DNA from: Toxoplasma gondii ME49
Lineage: Eukaryota; Apicomplexa; Conoidasida; Eucoccidiorida; Sarcocystidae
Length of the DNA: 64,000 nucleotides
Assembly (NCBI RefSeq): GCF_000006565.2
Contig: NC_031474.1
Span: 2,639,662 to 2,703,661, forward strand
Direction of reading: 5' to 3'
Part shown: piece by piece, positions 1 through 12,900 of the stretch
How the letters are laid out: the number at the start of each line of letters is the position of its first letter
Numbering within the stretch: position 1 is the stretch's first letter
Program-made: the position numbers and the translations under genes
The notes under the pieces: model-generated
Told to the model about the DNA's origin: nothing
Databases searched by the model: none
What the model saw: only the letters and a program-made list of their open reading frames with translations

Positions 1-3000
1 CCTTGACGCTGAGGACGGGGACTTTTGCGGCGGCAGTGCCTGTAGTAATTAGGCATGAAAGCTCCGAAGGAGAGAAAAGTTCAGCCGGAAAGCTTTTCAC
101 AGGGACCTTTTGGATGGATGGAACTCTTGGGAGGCAGACGCCCCAGTGGATGTTCGCTTGCAGCAGCGAGAGCGTCTCTCCCGTGGCGAATGAGCAGGGT
201 GCCTGTATAGAACTCAACGAGGCGCCCGAGAGGGCGGAACCTCGCCGGCTGAAGATGTGATGCTAGATCGCATGCGGGAGAGATACGAGACACACGATGA
301 AGCGAGAAAGCCGAACTTGTGGTGAAGAAGAATATCTTGGTTGCCTGTGAAGTAGGGGTAAAGGGGAATGAAATACTTCCGGACGGGGAATTATCTCATC
401 TAGGTTTGGTGGGTCACCCTTGTCAGTCAGAAAAAGTCCCGCCTTGTGACACGAGGAAATTCCTTGTGTCAAGTGGAAAAAACGGATATAAGACGCAAGT
501 ATGAAAGATAGCGAAGGTCGCAGTGTGCGTGGAGTGTCGTTACAACTGGGTTGCAGCTCACAGCCGCTGTGGCTTGCACGACGCTGGGTCGGCAACCGAC
601 GATGTTAACAGCAAGAGGAGGAAGACTTCACTCAGCACGACTGTGGAGAGAGAAGATCGATAATGACTTTCAAGCGTCAGCTGCCGAAGCGGTAGCGGTA
701 TCTGAGACTCGGATGCAAGTCGACAATCGTAGAACAGTGTTCAAAGCGATTTGCTGGTCACTTCCTGCCACCATGCACACAGCTTGCCACCGCCGGGAAC
801 CGCGACTACGAGGGGGCAGCCAAGGAATGCAGGGCCCCGAAAGGGAAATACTCGCATGAGACAAGAAGTAGTAGTATTTTGTGTATAAAAACTTTTCCTG
901 ACGGGGACTCGAAACGTGTGCTTCAAGGTACAAACCTCTCAGAGCTGGAGGCGCAAAGAAGAACTCTCCCGTGAACTGCATGCACGTGGTTACCCTCCAG
1001 AGCCGAAGAGCGCCAGGAAATCGAGTTAGAGGGCCGAAGATTCGCCATTTTCCTACTGTTGTGACAGCCACCGAAGTCCAAACGGAACGATGAGAAGGAT
1101 ACAGCCGTCATAAATAACGACGTAGCATCGCGTCTCCTCAAACCGAAGCTCACAGTGGCGGTAAGAAGTACAGCTGCTCGGGTGTGCTGTGCCAGTGTGA
1201 AATTTTCTCTTTCCGTTCTCAAAAGCTGGATGGAGGCACAGCCGCAGTACTTACGCGCAAGCGACTATGAGAGTTTTGCAGCTGGCGCAGATGCTCGTTG
1301 GACGCACATCCAGTCGTTTCGTCTCGCAGGCTGCGCTCGTCGGAAACGTCGAGGTGTCACGAGAAAGCCACGGAATGAGACTCTCATATTGAAGAGAACT
1401 GCTGAATGGTACAAATAGACAAGTGACAGTCTACTCCAAGTGGATGCTTATGAGGTCACTGAACATTCACTTTTTCGTAGCCCTTCAAACTGCTAAAGGT
1501 GCGCAAAAGAATTCCGTGTACTGACGGGAGGTCCTCTTAACCAAGGCATATGGCTGAAAGGTGTACGCACCTTGCAAATGGCTCGCGCAATGTCTGGACT
1601 GCCCATCACGTTTCGTTGACCATGTGGATTTACTGCGATTATCGCGTGCAGAAACGGGATTATTTGCTTGAGAGCCTGCGGGGGAACGGGAGAGTAGTCC
1701 TCTGTCGCGATTCTCGTTTCTCGGGGCAGAGCGACCATCAGCAGTATTCGCTGGACAAAAGCGATACTCCGGGTAGTTTGAGCAGAAATCCATTGTTCCC
1801 TTTTCATACCGTCAAAAGCTGTACAGAACTTGGTACAAAGAAGTACCAGCGAATGCGGTATTTCTGAACCAACCCGGACGCAAAACAAGTTGTCACACCA
1901 CAACTGTTGTTTAGCATCAGATTCGAACTGTACATTGACCGTTCAACACAGGCCTCGCTTCCCCGCCACGCCATGGCATCTGTGCCTCAGTTTGTCCGAT
2001 GCATTTTGGTCATATTGCGACTTCGCGTAATTAAAGAGCTTCTGGATGGAAGATACTGTCAACGCGTTAACTGTGGCCCAGCGTTCGAAATTTTGCAAGG
2101 AAATGTCCATCGTGGGGATGCTTCCGACGTTCAACCCTTCCTCGAACGCTGCGTATGTTGTTCCGCTAAAGACTATTGATATGACGTATGTGATATTGAG
2201 GTGATCGGGTAGGCTCCCGCGGTGTATTGTGACGGTCGCACATGCCGGGACGATCGACAGAATCTAACGGCGGCGAAGTTCACTCTGTGTTGAGACTGCG
2301 CTAACAGTATCTCAGCCAATTTGTCTTGCATGCGAGCATGTGCAGGTTAAGCCACCGAACAATGACGCAAAGATGATCACAAAATAAGTGCTGGCTAAAC
2401 GAGAGGGAGGCCCTCGAACTGAGCAAGCTGCAGGTGCTGTTGAAGAGGGGCACCGTGCCTGTAGCATGCTTACCAGAAAGTTACAATTAGGTCTGGTTTG
2501 GTAGCCAGCTGCAAATGCCGTCAATACCCGCAGTTGTGTGCGAGCCAAAACACTGCCTGTCGCCTACAGTGGCATATGCGAACAAGGAGGGTACATCGCA
2601 GCTACACCTGGTGTCAGTTACAAGAGTGATATCAGAAGCTGCAAGTAGCGCAACCGACATCGAGTAAGTGTTCAACAAGTAAACAGTAATATGGGAGAAA
2701 TGAGATGTGTACGCATTACAGTCATGCTTTCAAGTGTTTTCCGCAACCATACACGAGAATTGCAAAGCCCCTGCGTCTCGAGTAAACCAATACCGGGTGG
2801 GTGTAGGACTGCTGGAATTAAGGAGATAACAGCATCCACCCGCCTACATGAAGACAGCCTACAAACGTAGACGAATTCGGAGGCTGTCGGCAGTAGGCGA
2901 AAGCAACAGCGATTGTTTTCCAGCACCTGAGACGAGAACGCTTGTGACGAAGCCTCATATGCCATGCTTGTTGTCCGTTTCACCTGCTGGTCACGAACCA

Positions 3001-3820
3001 TCTTTTCTCTGCGTTCTCTATTATGCACACTTTGTGGCTTGCAGTTCTCTGGCGTAGACGTTTAGCCAGAAGTAGAGTGTGGCTGCGGCTGTGCCGAGAA
3101 AAAGGCCACACCCCCGTGGCAGGCTGTTTTTCACCGATCCGTGAATTCTAAGCTGTCCAGTACCCTTCTAGAAGCTACATTGCTGGACGAAGACTGGCTA
3201 GCTCAAGAAGGGGAAAGCAGAAGTCACTAAGTGAACTGGAATGGATGTGGATGTAGGTCTCCCTACACCAGAGCCGCTTGCCGCGAGCACACAGCGGGAA
3301 GACCTGGCAAGACGGGTTGCTTTTTGGTTCTTTGCATGAACACTATGGCTGCGTAACTCTTTCCAATGTGGTTTCCACCCAGCTGCATTTTGTGTTGGAA
3401 ATGTTGTTTTATGTTTTGTATCATATGGTGACCATGCACCTTCAATTGTTCCTGTTATCCCTGTTTTTTCCATCTTAGCGGCACTAGCAGCACGCCGTTG
3501 GTCAGCGATGCGTCGGCTGAGCTTATCCCCTGGTGTGATCACGCTATGCGCGAAACATTTTCCGCACGAATTCTTCCGGCTTTCCACACGCTGTTTCAAT
3601 CTGTCCCTCCGTCAAGCCACTGCCCTGTAGGTCGACCACACGTTCACCTCGCAAAACGTCAGGCGGACGTCGAACACGCCAGAACGCGTCTGTGTGTGGC
3701 TCAACCATATTCCTGTCACATTTGGCTGGCTTCCACTCTCATAACTCATGCACGGCTACCGAATCGATGGTGTCTTCTCGTGTGTGCCCAGAGTGTCGGC
3801 CCAACCGAAACTGCAGTAAC
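1..3820. other. Gene-free left flank
   Basis: I see no convincing coding sequence. Open frames are short (under about 140 codons), overlap on both strands, and show no recognisable domain or consistent splice-phase chain. Base composition is fairly even, without the strong pyrimidine tracts that mark introns in the neighbouring genes. The last few hundred bases before 3821 probably hold the promoter and 5' UTR of the next gene, and the CAG just before position 3818 could be a splice acceptor of a 5' UTR intron. The stretch may also hold the end of a gene lying to the left, but nothing here proves it. Confidence 0.6.
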
Positions 3821-6568
3821 ATGGCGAACAGTCAGGATATCGTGATGCCGGGCACAAACGGTGTAAATCTGTCCGCACTTTCCGCTGCTGTGCACAACTT
3901 GCTGTTGCTCGATCCCGCTCAAGAAGCTGTACCACGAAACGGCGTGACATCAGTGCCATCAGTGGTCAACGCCGACGGCGTCGCCGTGTTGAAGTCTTGT
4001 GGCGGTATTCAACCCTCAGATCGGAAGCCTACGGAGCAATCAAGTCAACTTTCGAGTGAATTCTTTGCAGCAAACGAAGAGTCCGCATCTCATCGTTCGT
4101 TTCCTGCGTCTGTTGACGAGACAATAATTCCAGAAGGCACTGGTACGGTTGCCGTCCTCCAGCAAATGGCCGGTGGTCTCAGCTTGCTCGCTTTCCCAAG
4201 TCGCTCTGGAGAAGTGCCAAGACATCTCCCGCAGGAGACTGGAGTCACCTTAAGCGCCGAGGCGAGCCCCGACAGAAACAGGCCAGATGAGGATGGGAGT
4301 TCAGAGAGAAACGGCCTGACCGCCAAATCCGTCAGCAAATACTTGAGTGGTCCTAGCCAAGGCGAGGAACGGACTCGGAGCACTAGCAAACAAAGAAAAA
4401 CTCCCGGTACCAAGGCGGTATCGGCATTGCGAGACCACCCTAAGTCATCATCTGCAGGTGCCAGGCCTTCCAGCAAAAATGACATTCGAGTGCGTGCGGC
4501 AAAGAAGCGAGACCGCGGCCACCGCAAACCAGGGGACCAAAGGATTGAACGGCGGGGAGAAAGGGGTGTGCTTCACCAAACCACCAAGCCAGGCACACGC
4601 CGAAAAGCCGAGGAGCCGACTCCCAAGAAACTGAGACGGTCAAGTGCGGGTAGTGCCGTACGAGGGGAGGCAGGGGATGGCTCTGCAGGTTGCAAGCACT
4701 CGCAACAAAGCCACCAAATAGGTGGCATTGCCGCTACAACAGTGCGACGAAGAGACTTGACAGCAACAACGCCGGTTTCTAAGCCAGGCTGTCCCTCCCC
4801 GGGAGTTGCAAATGAAGAGGCCTGTGAAAGGACCAATCAGAGAACACATCAGACAGGACCCAACGGCGAAAATCATTGGATTCGCGGGGTTGACGCAACA
4901 GACGTCGCTGACAGTGCAGCTCCTGCTGTCCTTTCTCTGGACGAAATTGCGTTTTCTTCCTCTGACGAAGACGCAGCTTCGAACTCAGAACCTGAAACCA
5001 AGGCTACTCGTCGCAAGAGTAAGCTAGCGAAGCAGTCGAAAAAGAGTAAAGCTCCAAAGCCATTGGCATCTGTTGCCAACCCTGACGGACATGCTCCTCT
5101 CCCATCTGGCATCCATACCCTCCCAGGAGATTCCCCTTCAGATGCTGCTGCGCTACGAGGTGACACAAAACAAGCACCAGGTGGAGAAGGCTCTACACGA
5201 ACCACACACACGGGCGAAATAGCGGCACCGAATGTGATCCGAAGGCGACGGTCGGCAAGGCTCCACGAGCAAGAAGCGTGGGAACAGCCACTTCAAACGC
5301 CCGTGTCTTTTCCGACACCTCCTACTACTTCGTGTGAGACGACCGTGCCAGCATTTCGTGCGAAAAGCAAAGCCCTGATCCAGACAGGAAAGGAACAGCG
5401 CCTGGATACTGACATGCGAGGAATGGAAGCAGGGGGCTTGGCGGGGCATGCGCCGAGACAGACTGTTCGAAGGGAGAGAGATACGCAGGGAAAAGACACA
5501 ACGAACGCTGCTGTTAACCAAACAGATAACTTTGGAGGCCTTACACACAGCGGCAATGAAATACCTTGGAACTGTGGGCGATTCACAGAGACCCGCGAAT
5601 GTGCTTCAGGAGCTACAGGCGACTCGGCGCTTCTTCACAACCATCTGATCCGCCCAGTGCAAGTGTTCGCTGGTCTTTCACGAAATCCGGCGCCGTTTTC
5701 CTCATGCTCTCGCAAAGCCGGTGACGTTTCCCACTCTGTCATGCCTGTTGCCACGGATGCAGACATGATCTGTGTGAGGCCGCCGATTCTGGGTTCTGAG
5801 TTGGCAGTCGTCGTGCCGATGTGCTCACGTTACCCCGCTACACCGGAACTCACACACCGTTCTTCGTGCTCTGCCTCCTACGCCAGGCTTTGTCTCGACA
5901 AAGACCGCATGTTTCAGCCAGGCTCTCAGCCAGTCGAGTCCTGTGTCTCAACTGCTTTGAACGGCGTCGTTGCTGAATCGTCAGAGAGCCGATTCGTACC
6001 GCACTGCACGCGCTTTCTGGGCGTACCTGTGGACAGGGTTGGCCAAGGGGCGGCAGAGGAAAGGAAGCGAAAAATTCGAAATAGATCCTCACTCCCCTCG
6101 TCTAGCTCTCCACAGCTAAGTCGTCTTTCACGGACCCCAACTCGCTTACGAAACCCGGCAAACCCGAGTGGAGCTGCCAGCCTGGTGCAGACACGTCTCG
6201 TTGACCACGAAGTCGAGCTCCTTCGCCTGCGTTTGCGCCACGCCCGCGAACGACGGTGCCTGAAACGAAGAATATGCCAAGTGCAACTCGGCCACAAAGA
6301 GGCTCTGGAGCAATTAGAACGCGACTTCCGCAGTGAGATGTACAAGCTGGAACGTCGTCAGATGCTACAAGAAGAGCGCCACGACAGCGAACTGCGCAAA
6401 CTGGAGGAGCGCCACATGAAACGGGACGTGGACAGGGTCGTGAAACTTCTGGGTCAGCTGCGGCAGAGAATCAGCGCACGGAAAAGCACGACACCCGAAA
6501 CGCAACCCAGGAAACTGTCAAACGCCACTGGACGCCCACCTGCCACAAAGACTGAAATGGAGACTTAG
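3821..6568 (+). CDS. Disordered basic protein with C-terminal coiled coil
   Basis: Single open frame of 915 codons from the ATG at 3821 (context AACATGG) to TAG at 6566-6568. An in-frame ATG at 3767 would add 18 residues but has T at -3. I do not recognise the protein. Roughly residues 100-450 are rich in Lys, Arg, Ser, Thr and Gly, with basic clusters typical of nuclear proteins and one acidic SSSDEDAAS patch. A short RRRRSARL motif lies near residue 470. Residues about 790-885 are a long charged helix rich in Leu, Arg and Glu (for example LEQLERDF and LRKLEERH), predicted as a coiled coil. There is no signal peptide or membrane segment. A nuclear or chromatin-associated role is inference from composition only. 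It is convergent with the C2-domain gene downstream. Confidence 0.75.
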   Translation: MANSQDIVMPGTNGVNLSALSAAVHNLLLLDPAQEAVPRNGVTSVPSVVNADGVAVLKSCGGIQPSDRKPTEQSSQLSSEFFAANEESASHRSFPASVDETIIPEGTGTVAVLQQMAGGLSLLAFPSRSGEVPRHLPQETGVTLSAEASPDRNRPDEDGSSERNGLTAKSVSKYLSGPSQGEERTRSTSKQRKTPGTKAVSALRDHPKSSSAGARPSSKNDIRVRAAKKRDRGHRKPGDQRIERRGERGVLHQTTKPGTRRKAEEPTPKKLRRSSAGSAVRGEAGDGSAGCKHSQQSHQIGGIAATTVRRRDLTATTPVSKPGCPSPGVANEEACERTNQRTHQTGPNGENHWIRGVDATDVADSAAPAVLSLDEIAFSSSDEDAASNSEPETKATRRKSKLAKQSKKSKAPKPLASVANPDGHAPLPSGIHTLPGDSPSDAAALRGDTKQAPGGEGSTRTTHTGEIAAPNVIRRRRSARLHEQEAWEQPLQTPVSFPTPPTTSCETTVPAFRAKSKALIQTGKEQRLDTDMRGMEAGGLAGHAPRQTVRRERDTQGKDTTNAAVNQTDNFGGLTHSGNEIPWNCGRFTETRECASGATGDSALLHNHLIRPVQVFAGLSRNPAPFSSCSRKAGDVSHSVMPVATDADMICVRPPILGSELAVVVPMCSRYPATPELTHRSSCSASYARLCLDKDRMFQPGSQPVESCVSTALNGVVAESSESRFVPHCTRFLGVPVDRVGQGAAEERKRKIRNRSSLPSSSSPQLSRLSRTPTRLRNPANPSGAASLVQTRLVDHEVELLRLRLRHARERRCLKRRICQVQLGHKEALEQLERDFRSEMYKLERRQMLQEERHDSELRKLEERHMKRDVDRVVKLLGQLRQRISARKSTTPETQPRKLSNATGRPPATKTEMET

Positions 6569-9500
6569 TGCAGAAACCCAGGTCAAGAAACACCGTTTCC
6601 CACTGCACACAGCATGCGAAACCATCGGCACCTCCATGACTAGAAAAAGCAGTCGATTGAAAAGCAGCACAGAAAATGCCCAAAGGATGAATGCAGCTCT
6701 ACCACTGTTCGTACTTGCGTTCGTAGTTACACGATACGGCCGTGTCAGTTGCCACAGTGTGGAAGGAAAAGTATCGATCCTTCCGCGTTGGCAGACACTT
6801 CAACAGAACACATGAGTACGAATGGACATGCATACACTCGCATGACGCGAATATGGTGACTGTTAAAGTGCAAGCGGTTTTGCACCCGTCCATTCGTGGA
6901 GTTCATGTGGAAGAAGCGTTTTGTTGTTCTTCACGGAGTGTCCAACAAAGCAACGCACGCCCTAAGGCAACTCTTAGGGAGTCCGTGGCGTTGCATGTGT
7001 GCCGTTGCCGTGGATGAAACAACCTGACGTCCAGTCTGTGGATTTAGAATACTAAAGACAAAGAATATGGAGGACGCGACGGTCGGCCTCTCTGTGCAAG
7101 CAAATGACAGGATAGTCCGGTGGTTCCCTCTCGCAAGTTTCCTGCAAATGACGTCGGATTAGCTACAGCTGTGGGTAGTCCAGTTTTTGCATTCTAGCCA
7201 ACGACCGAAAATGTTACTCAAAACACTCCCGCATTTTCCATTTAGCCCGAAGCTCCCCAGATCCCTCCGGCTGAGAGTCGGCTCTAGTAATGGATCCAAG
7301 ATACATTCCGGTAGGACGGTTTGCGAATCACCGAGGCGATGGTAGAGGTGTTCACATTGCACAGATTCGATGTCACAGCGCTGTAACACAACCTTCACAG
7401 AACAACTTGGCCCGCAAACACTGCTGCAGTCACTAGGCAAAACAACCCTATTTCACGTGGAAAGTATCGAATGTCATTTTCGAGTGGTTGGCTTGTTGAG
7501 CATGCAACACCCTGAATTCCCATTCTGCAGCTACTTGTCTAGCTAGACGTTGGACGGTAGCAAATGCACCACAGTGCATCTGAACCATATGTAAACACTG
7601 TCTGGCTCCACTCGGAAGACGATCCAAATTTCGTACTTCTTTCATTTTAGCACTGTGAAGGCTCTGTTCGAAAAATGGTTGCACAACGCGGTCTCCTCGC
7701 GTGGTGCATGTCAAGCACTTGCAGGCAGACACTGCTGACATGCTACCGTCTACAGCATGACTAACATTCTGCAGGCTCAGCCGTCTTCCCCGGCCGTTCC
7801 TGCTCTAGAACGGACCGGCAAAATGCCATGAAACCCCATTGTTTAGCGCCTGTGCTCCGACTTGCTTGAGAACCGACTCAACTTGACGTTTCTGCGTGCT
7901 GGCTTCTAAAGAAAGAGCTTCGAACGCTCGTGCAATATGTATAAAGATGCTCAGCTGCGCTCGCATCTTGCCGCTGCGTTTTGCCTCTGCGATTCCTGTT
8001 TTCCTAAAAAAAAACTTCGAACGGCCACATGTTCAACGTGGTGCGAATGCCAGTGGCTCACCAAAACGCATTTTTTTTATCGATGGTGGTCCGTGAGCTC
8101 TCCGGGTTTGCACGACTCACTGGGAGCCAGCCAGTTCCACCAAACGCGAAAATCACCATGACACAACGCACACGTTTTGCACGAGGCTGCGCCACACACA
8201 ACACACGGCCGCCAAGATGTCAAGAAGACCGCGGCGACAATAAAAACGGGGAAACGAAGAGTCCGCCTTCCCCGTCTTTGTCAGAACAACTCAAAGTCAA
8301 CGATCCCACAAGGTGCGGGCGTACCTGAATTCACGAAACGCTGAAGCGAGAAAACGATTACCTGTTTACTCGATCCCAACCCGATTTGAATCGTGCACCA
8401 CAGAAAGGTCCTGACCGTCCGCTTCACCGACGGGCGCTTGTGTTGCAGAAAAATCCCTTTCTTCCACACTACTCTCACCCGCCCGAAAGACATTAACACG
8501 CTTTTGCTCCTCTAAACGGACGACGAATCTCAGACAAGGTACCGCATTCTCCACCGGAGAATACGAATGACCTTTTTTCCTGAAAAGCCTCCCGAAACGC
8601 ATACACTCGCGTTTCGCTGCGTTCCTTTTCTCTGCAACAGGGGGTTTGCCTCCGGAGGATTGGCCATCTCGACGCGTTTTTCACCCGACAAACATGCAAA
8701 GCAGCGTTCCTGGCGATCGATATTCTTCTCCCGACTCTTCCTGTCACAAGACGCACTTGCGGTTCTTGTGACCAAGAGATTACCCCTGAGTTCCGTAATT
8801 CCCATCCTTCAATTCGTTTCCCTCCGCAAAAAACTCCACACAAACCGATATGCACCTACACCGCTCGCACTCACCATACAGCTCTGTCTCACACACATCC
8901 TTATTTATAAAAGCATATCTACGTCTCAATAGAATTACACACCCTGAATATATATATATACCTACATACATTTATATATCTGTCTGTACAGACACACGTA
9001 CACCTATACGTGTAAGCTTAGCCTTCAGATACGCACTTGCAACTTAATGGCACAACATCTTTTCCGTAAAGAAGATTTGATTCCTCGCAATTTCCCCGCG
9101 CCCTTGTTTACTGCCACTGAATTTCTGCGAATTTTGAGTAACCGCAAATCCAGACAGGAACTTCGATTTCCGCATGTATTGGAGCCTCTGTCCGGTCGCT
9201 ACATAACACCGAGAAAGACGCGTATCCCTCGTCGAACGATCTCTCCGATCACTTCTTGCTCCGTTCTCCGTCTCGTTAACACACCGTCCTTTTCGCTTGG
9301 AAATCGGTTCTACAGTTCACCTTTTGTCTTCACAGGCCTCCTGTGCCTTCTCGCCTTTCCGCCGCCTCGTCCTTCGTTCCTCCGCATTCCCTCTTTCCTG
9401 ACCAACAGTCGCCCCCCTCTCTTCCCGCTCCTCTCTGTCGGCAACGTCCTCAGTTCTCGTTGTCCTCCACATGGCGTTCCCTGTCATGCTCTCCCACGAG

Positions 9501-9642
9501 TTCTCTGTTTCTATCCTTTCCCCGCAACTGGGTTAGTTCCTGCATCTTCCACCTTTGTTCACCTCTCAGCAGAGTGCTCTCGTCGCCACTGTCACGGCTC
9601 TTTAAACGAATCGACAAAGACCGAGGAAACCCCGTAGGAGCC
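6569..9642. other. Convergent intergenic region / 3' UTRs
   Basis: Spacer between two convergent genes. It should contain the 3' UTR of the upstream plus-strand gene and, from 9642 leftwards, that of the minus-strand C2 gene. A short AT microsatellite lies around 8946-8985. The plus-strand frame 9047-9637 is a C/T-rich stretch without domain features and lies directly antisense to the presumed C2-gene 3' UTR, so I do not call it. Nothing else stands out. Confidence 0.55.
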
Positions 9643-9935
9643 TCAAGCTGCTCGAGGGATGAAGGGTGAAGCTACGAGGTTCTGCCGCGTGCGCCGCTGG
9701 TGGCGCAGACGCAAGTAGGCGAGGCAGACAATGCCGAAGCGGAGACAAGGACTCAAAACGGGCATCCGGTGAATGAGAAGAAGAACCGCTAAAAAACAAA
9801 GCAAATAAAAACGCAGAAAACGACACACACGCATGCAGATAAACAGCGCAGAGACGACACACCAATGTCAAAATGGCAGGTGAAAATATGCAGACACCCA
9901 CATAAAAAAGACGAACGGCATACCAATAAGGCTCA

Positions 9936-9996
<61 letters not shown>

Positions 9997-12900
9997 ATGA
10001 AGGCATCGCCACATAGTCACACTCGCAGAGGTCCATGAATAGATCCCTGCGAGCACACACATGTACGTGAGTTAAATGCATGCGCATGAGTGTACGTCTG
10101 CGTCTCTGCTTGCGAAAAAACAGTTACCTGCGCCGCCGCAGCCAAAACGCAGCGCCAGGGCTGTGATGTCGGGTCGGTAGAAGGAGAGGAGCGAGAGCAG
10201 CCAGAGCACGCCAACAATCTGTGAAAAGAATCAAAAGAAACGGAATGTAGGCTTTGACAAGTGACGAACACCTGCAGAACCCACTCACACGCATGCTTAC
10301 ATACAACGGCATCACCGCTTCTTCTCGATGTGCACTGCACTTCACTCCATGCTACGGTGAGCGCACAGTTACAGACGCAAAAAACAAATCTGAAGTCGTA
10401 AACCAGGCACACTAAATGTGAGCGCTACAGTTGTGGATCGAAAAACAGTTGTCCACAGACAGTGTCTACTTCTAACGTGATAAATAACAACACACGGTTG
10501 GGAGTTTACGCCTCCACAGAAACTAACCATTTCTCTCCGCTGTCGCAATTTCTCGTGTGCATACAGAATGGCTGCTGTCACCCTCAGAAGGCGTTTCTGC
10601 GCACAACAACAGAAGAGGCAACTCAACGATGAAAAGCCGGACCCTACGTAAAGCAACTTAACCGCAGAAATGACCCGACACAGACGCATATATATATATA
10701 TATATACTATACATATAAACATATACGTGGATGTAGGTAGACATGTGTACGTATCTGGTTGGTGTCTGTGTGAGGTATGACCATGTCAACAAATATATGC
10801 ATCTACATATATCTGTCTGTTTACGAACACTTGCAGGTACAAAAGGACTGTCGGGGTTGCTACGTCGATTTACGTACAAGAATACGCAGTTTTACGCAGG
10901 CACGCGCCTTCGTCGGTCGGAATGTGCAAACATGTATGTATGCCATGACGATCCCTCCCACAATAAACGGCGTCCCAAAGTTTCGCTGGCAGCGGCAGAA
11001 TTGTCGACGAAAACGCAAGACGCTTGGAAAGAGCAAAGCCTCGAGAAAACCTCCTCCACACACTGTCACTAACACATTCATGCATACACACTTATGCATA
11101 TATATATATATATATATACAAATATACAAATATACATATATATATATATATATGAATATGCTTGTGTGGACACATGCATATGCCTTGACAAGTACACAGC
11201 ACTTGAGTAGCGACGAGTACGCATGAGCCTCAAGAGCCACTGTCTGTCTCTCTTGAATTTCAAGTGAGACGTTTTCCTCACATGGGCTCTGCGAAGTTGG
11301 AGATGAAGAGACTGAGGCACCGCGGAACTGAGGAGTGACTTGAGGAGAGAATCCTCCATTGTCGCTTCGTCGGAGTGTTGCTGATTCTCGAATGCCTGCA
11401 GCGAGGACGGTTTTTGCCCTGTGGATGGAGACAAAAATCCAAAGACGATCTCACAGCGGTGGAAAGGGAGACAAGAGCTTGGAGTATCGGGAAATGCTCC
11501 TTCTCTTTCGTCCTTGACTTTTCCTCGTTCCTTCTTCTTCCTCGGTCCCGTCTGAGTTGCGTGATACGCATTGTTTTGACACGTACTGGGTCTGCCACGA
11601 GAACGAGTGACATGTCCCTGTCTAGACAGCACGACGCAAAACTGTCGATCTGTTGTGCGTATGCATGCATGCAGATGCTCTCGGCAGGGGAACGTCTTGG
11701 CATTTCCAGCGCGAATTTCGGTCCACACATCACGCGCGACTCCTCTACATGTGTGGTCCCTGCGTTCTTCCACGCCTTTTTTTCCTCTTGTCAGAACAAA
11801 CGCATGCAGACAGCGAGACATGGCATCTGGCTCAGAATCCTGCGTTGCTCTCCCCACGAAGAAAGGAAATCTACAGCTCTGTACGGTCTTAGACGCAGGC
11901 GGCGTTGACTCGTGTGCCGAGCTCGCCGTATAAAACGCGCGTACAGCAGGCGTCGACTTCCCACTGCCATGTCCGCCCTCCACACCTCTGCCAGTTCCGC
12001 AGATACGCACGTTCGCTCTAGACCTGCTTCGCGCAACAGAAATGCCTTCTCTATTTCATAAACAGGACTCAAATCACAGAAATGTCTCTTCCTTCTCTGC
12101 CTTGCCGGTCGGGGGGTTGCGTCTCTCCGTACCTGTCAGCTGGGATTCTGCGCCTTTTCCAGGCTCGATTTTCTCCGTCTGTGCGTCGGTATCGAGTGCG
12201 GCTGCCGGAGGCTTTCTCTTCGCGTCTGTCAAAACAGAAGCTGCAGCAATCGCTGCTTCTGAGGTGTTAGATAGCGGAGTGAGGGAGAGCATGAGGCACA
12301 AGACACCCTGAAAAAAGGAAGAATTCACAGAAGAAAACAAACCAACTCAGTGGTAACGGCAAAGCGAAAACCGAGACACGGGAACCCCAGATGTTCCAGA
12401 GACACACTGGAAGCGACGAGGTAACAAGAACCACATGCATGTACTGGGACGACACCCCTTAAAAACTTAAAGAACATGTATATATATATATATATATATA
12501 TGCACGTGTGTGTGTAAGAATTTAAATAAATGTTACATATACATTTATAATTATATATATATGTATATGTATATGTACATGGACAGACAGAAAGATACAG
12601 GTGCTAATATGCGTGTACGCAACAGATGCATGCACACATAAAGGTACTTTTGTTCTCCACATGTATGGAGACAAGGAGTTTTCTGTTTCAATTTGCATTG
12701 TTTCTGACGGGTTCCTTGAGTCTGTTGAATTTCGTGTGTTTTCGTAGAATTCCCGTTTGCGCAGAGCTCTTTGCCCCGTGGATGTTCCGGCATGCCTAGA
12801 GAGTTTGCCTTGGTTCACAGCTCACCATCAAAAGGAAGAAAAGAGCGAAACTCATCTGGGGTTGCGCAGTGGCCAAGAGAACCCCCGCGAGACAGCACGA

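Noticed and set aside
9047..9637. Plus-strand ATG frame of 196 codons
   Set aside because: C/T-rich, no domain, antisense to the presumed 3' UTR of the C2 gene and opposite its last exon; the composition matches non-coding pyrimidine-rich DNA.
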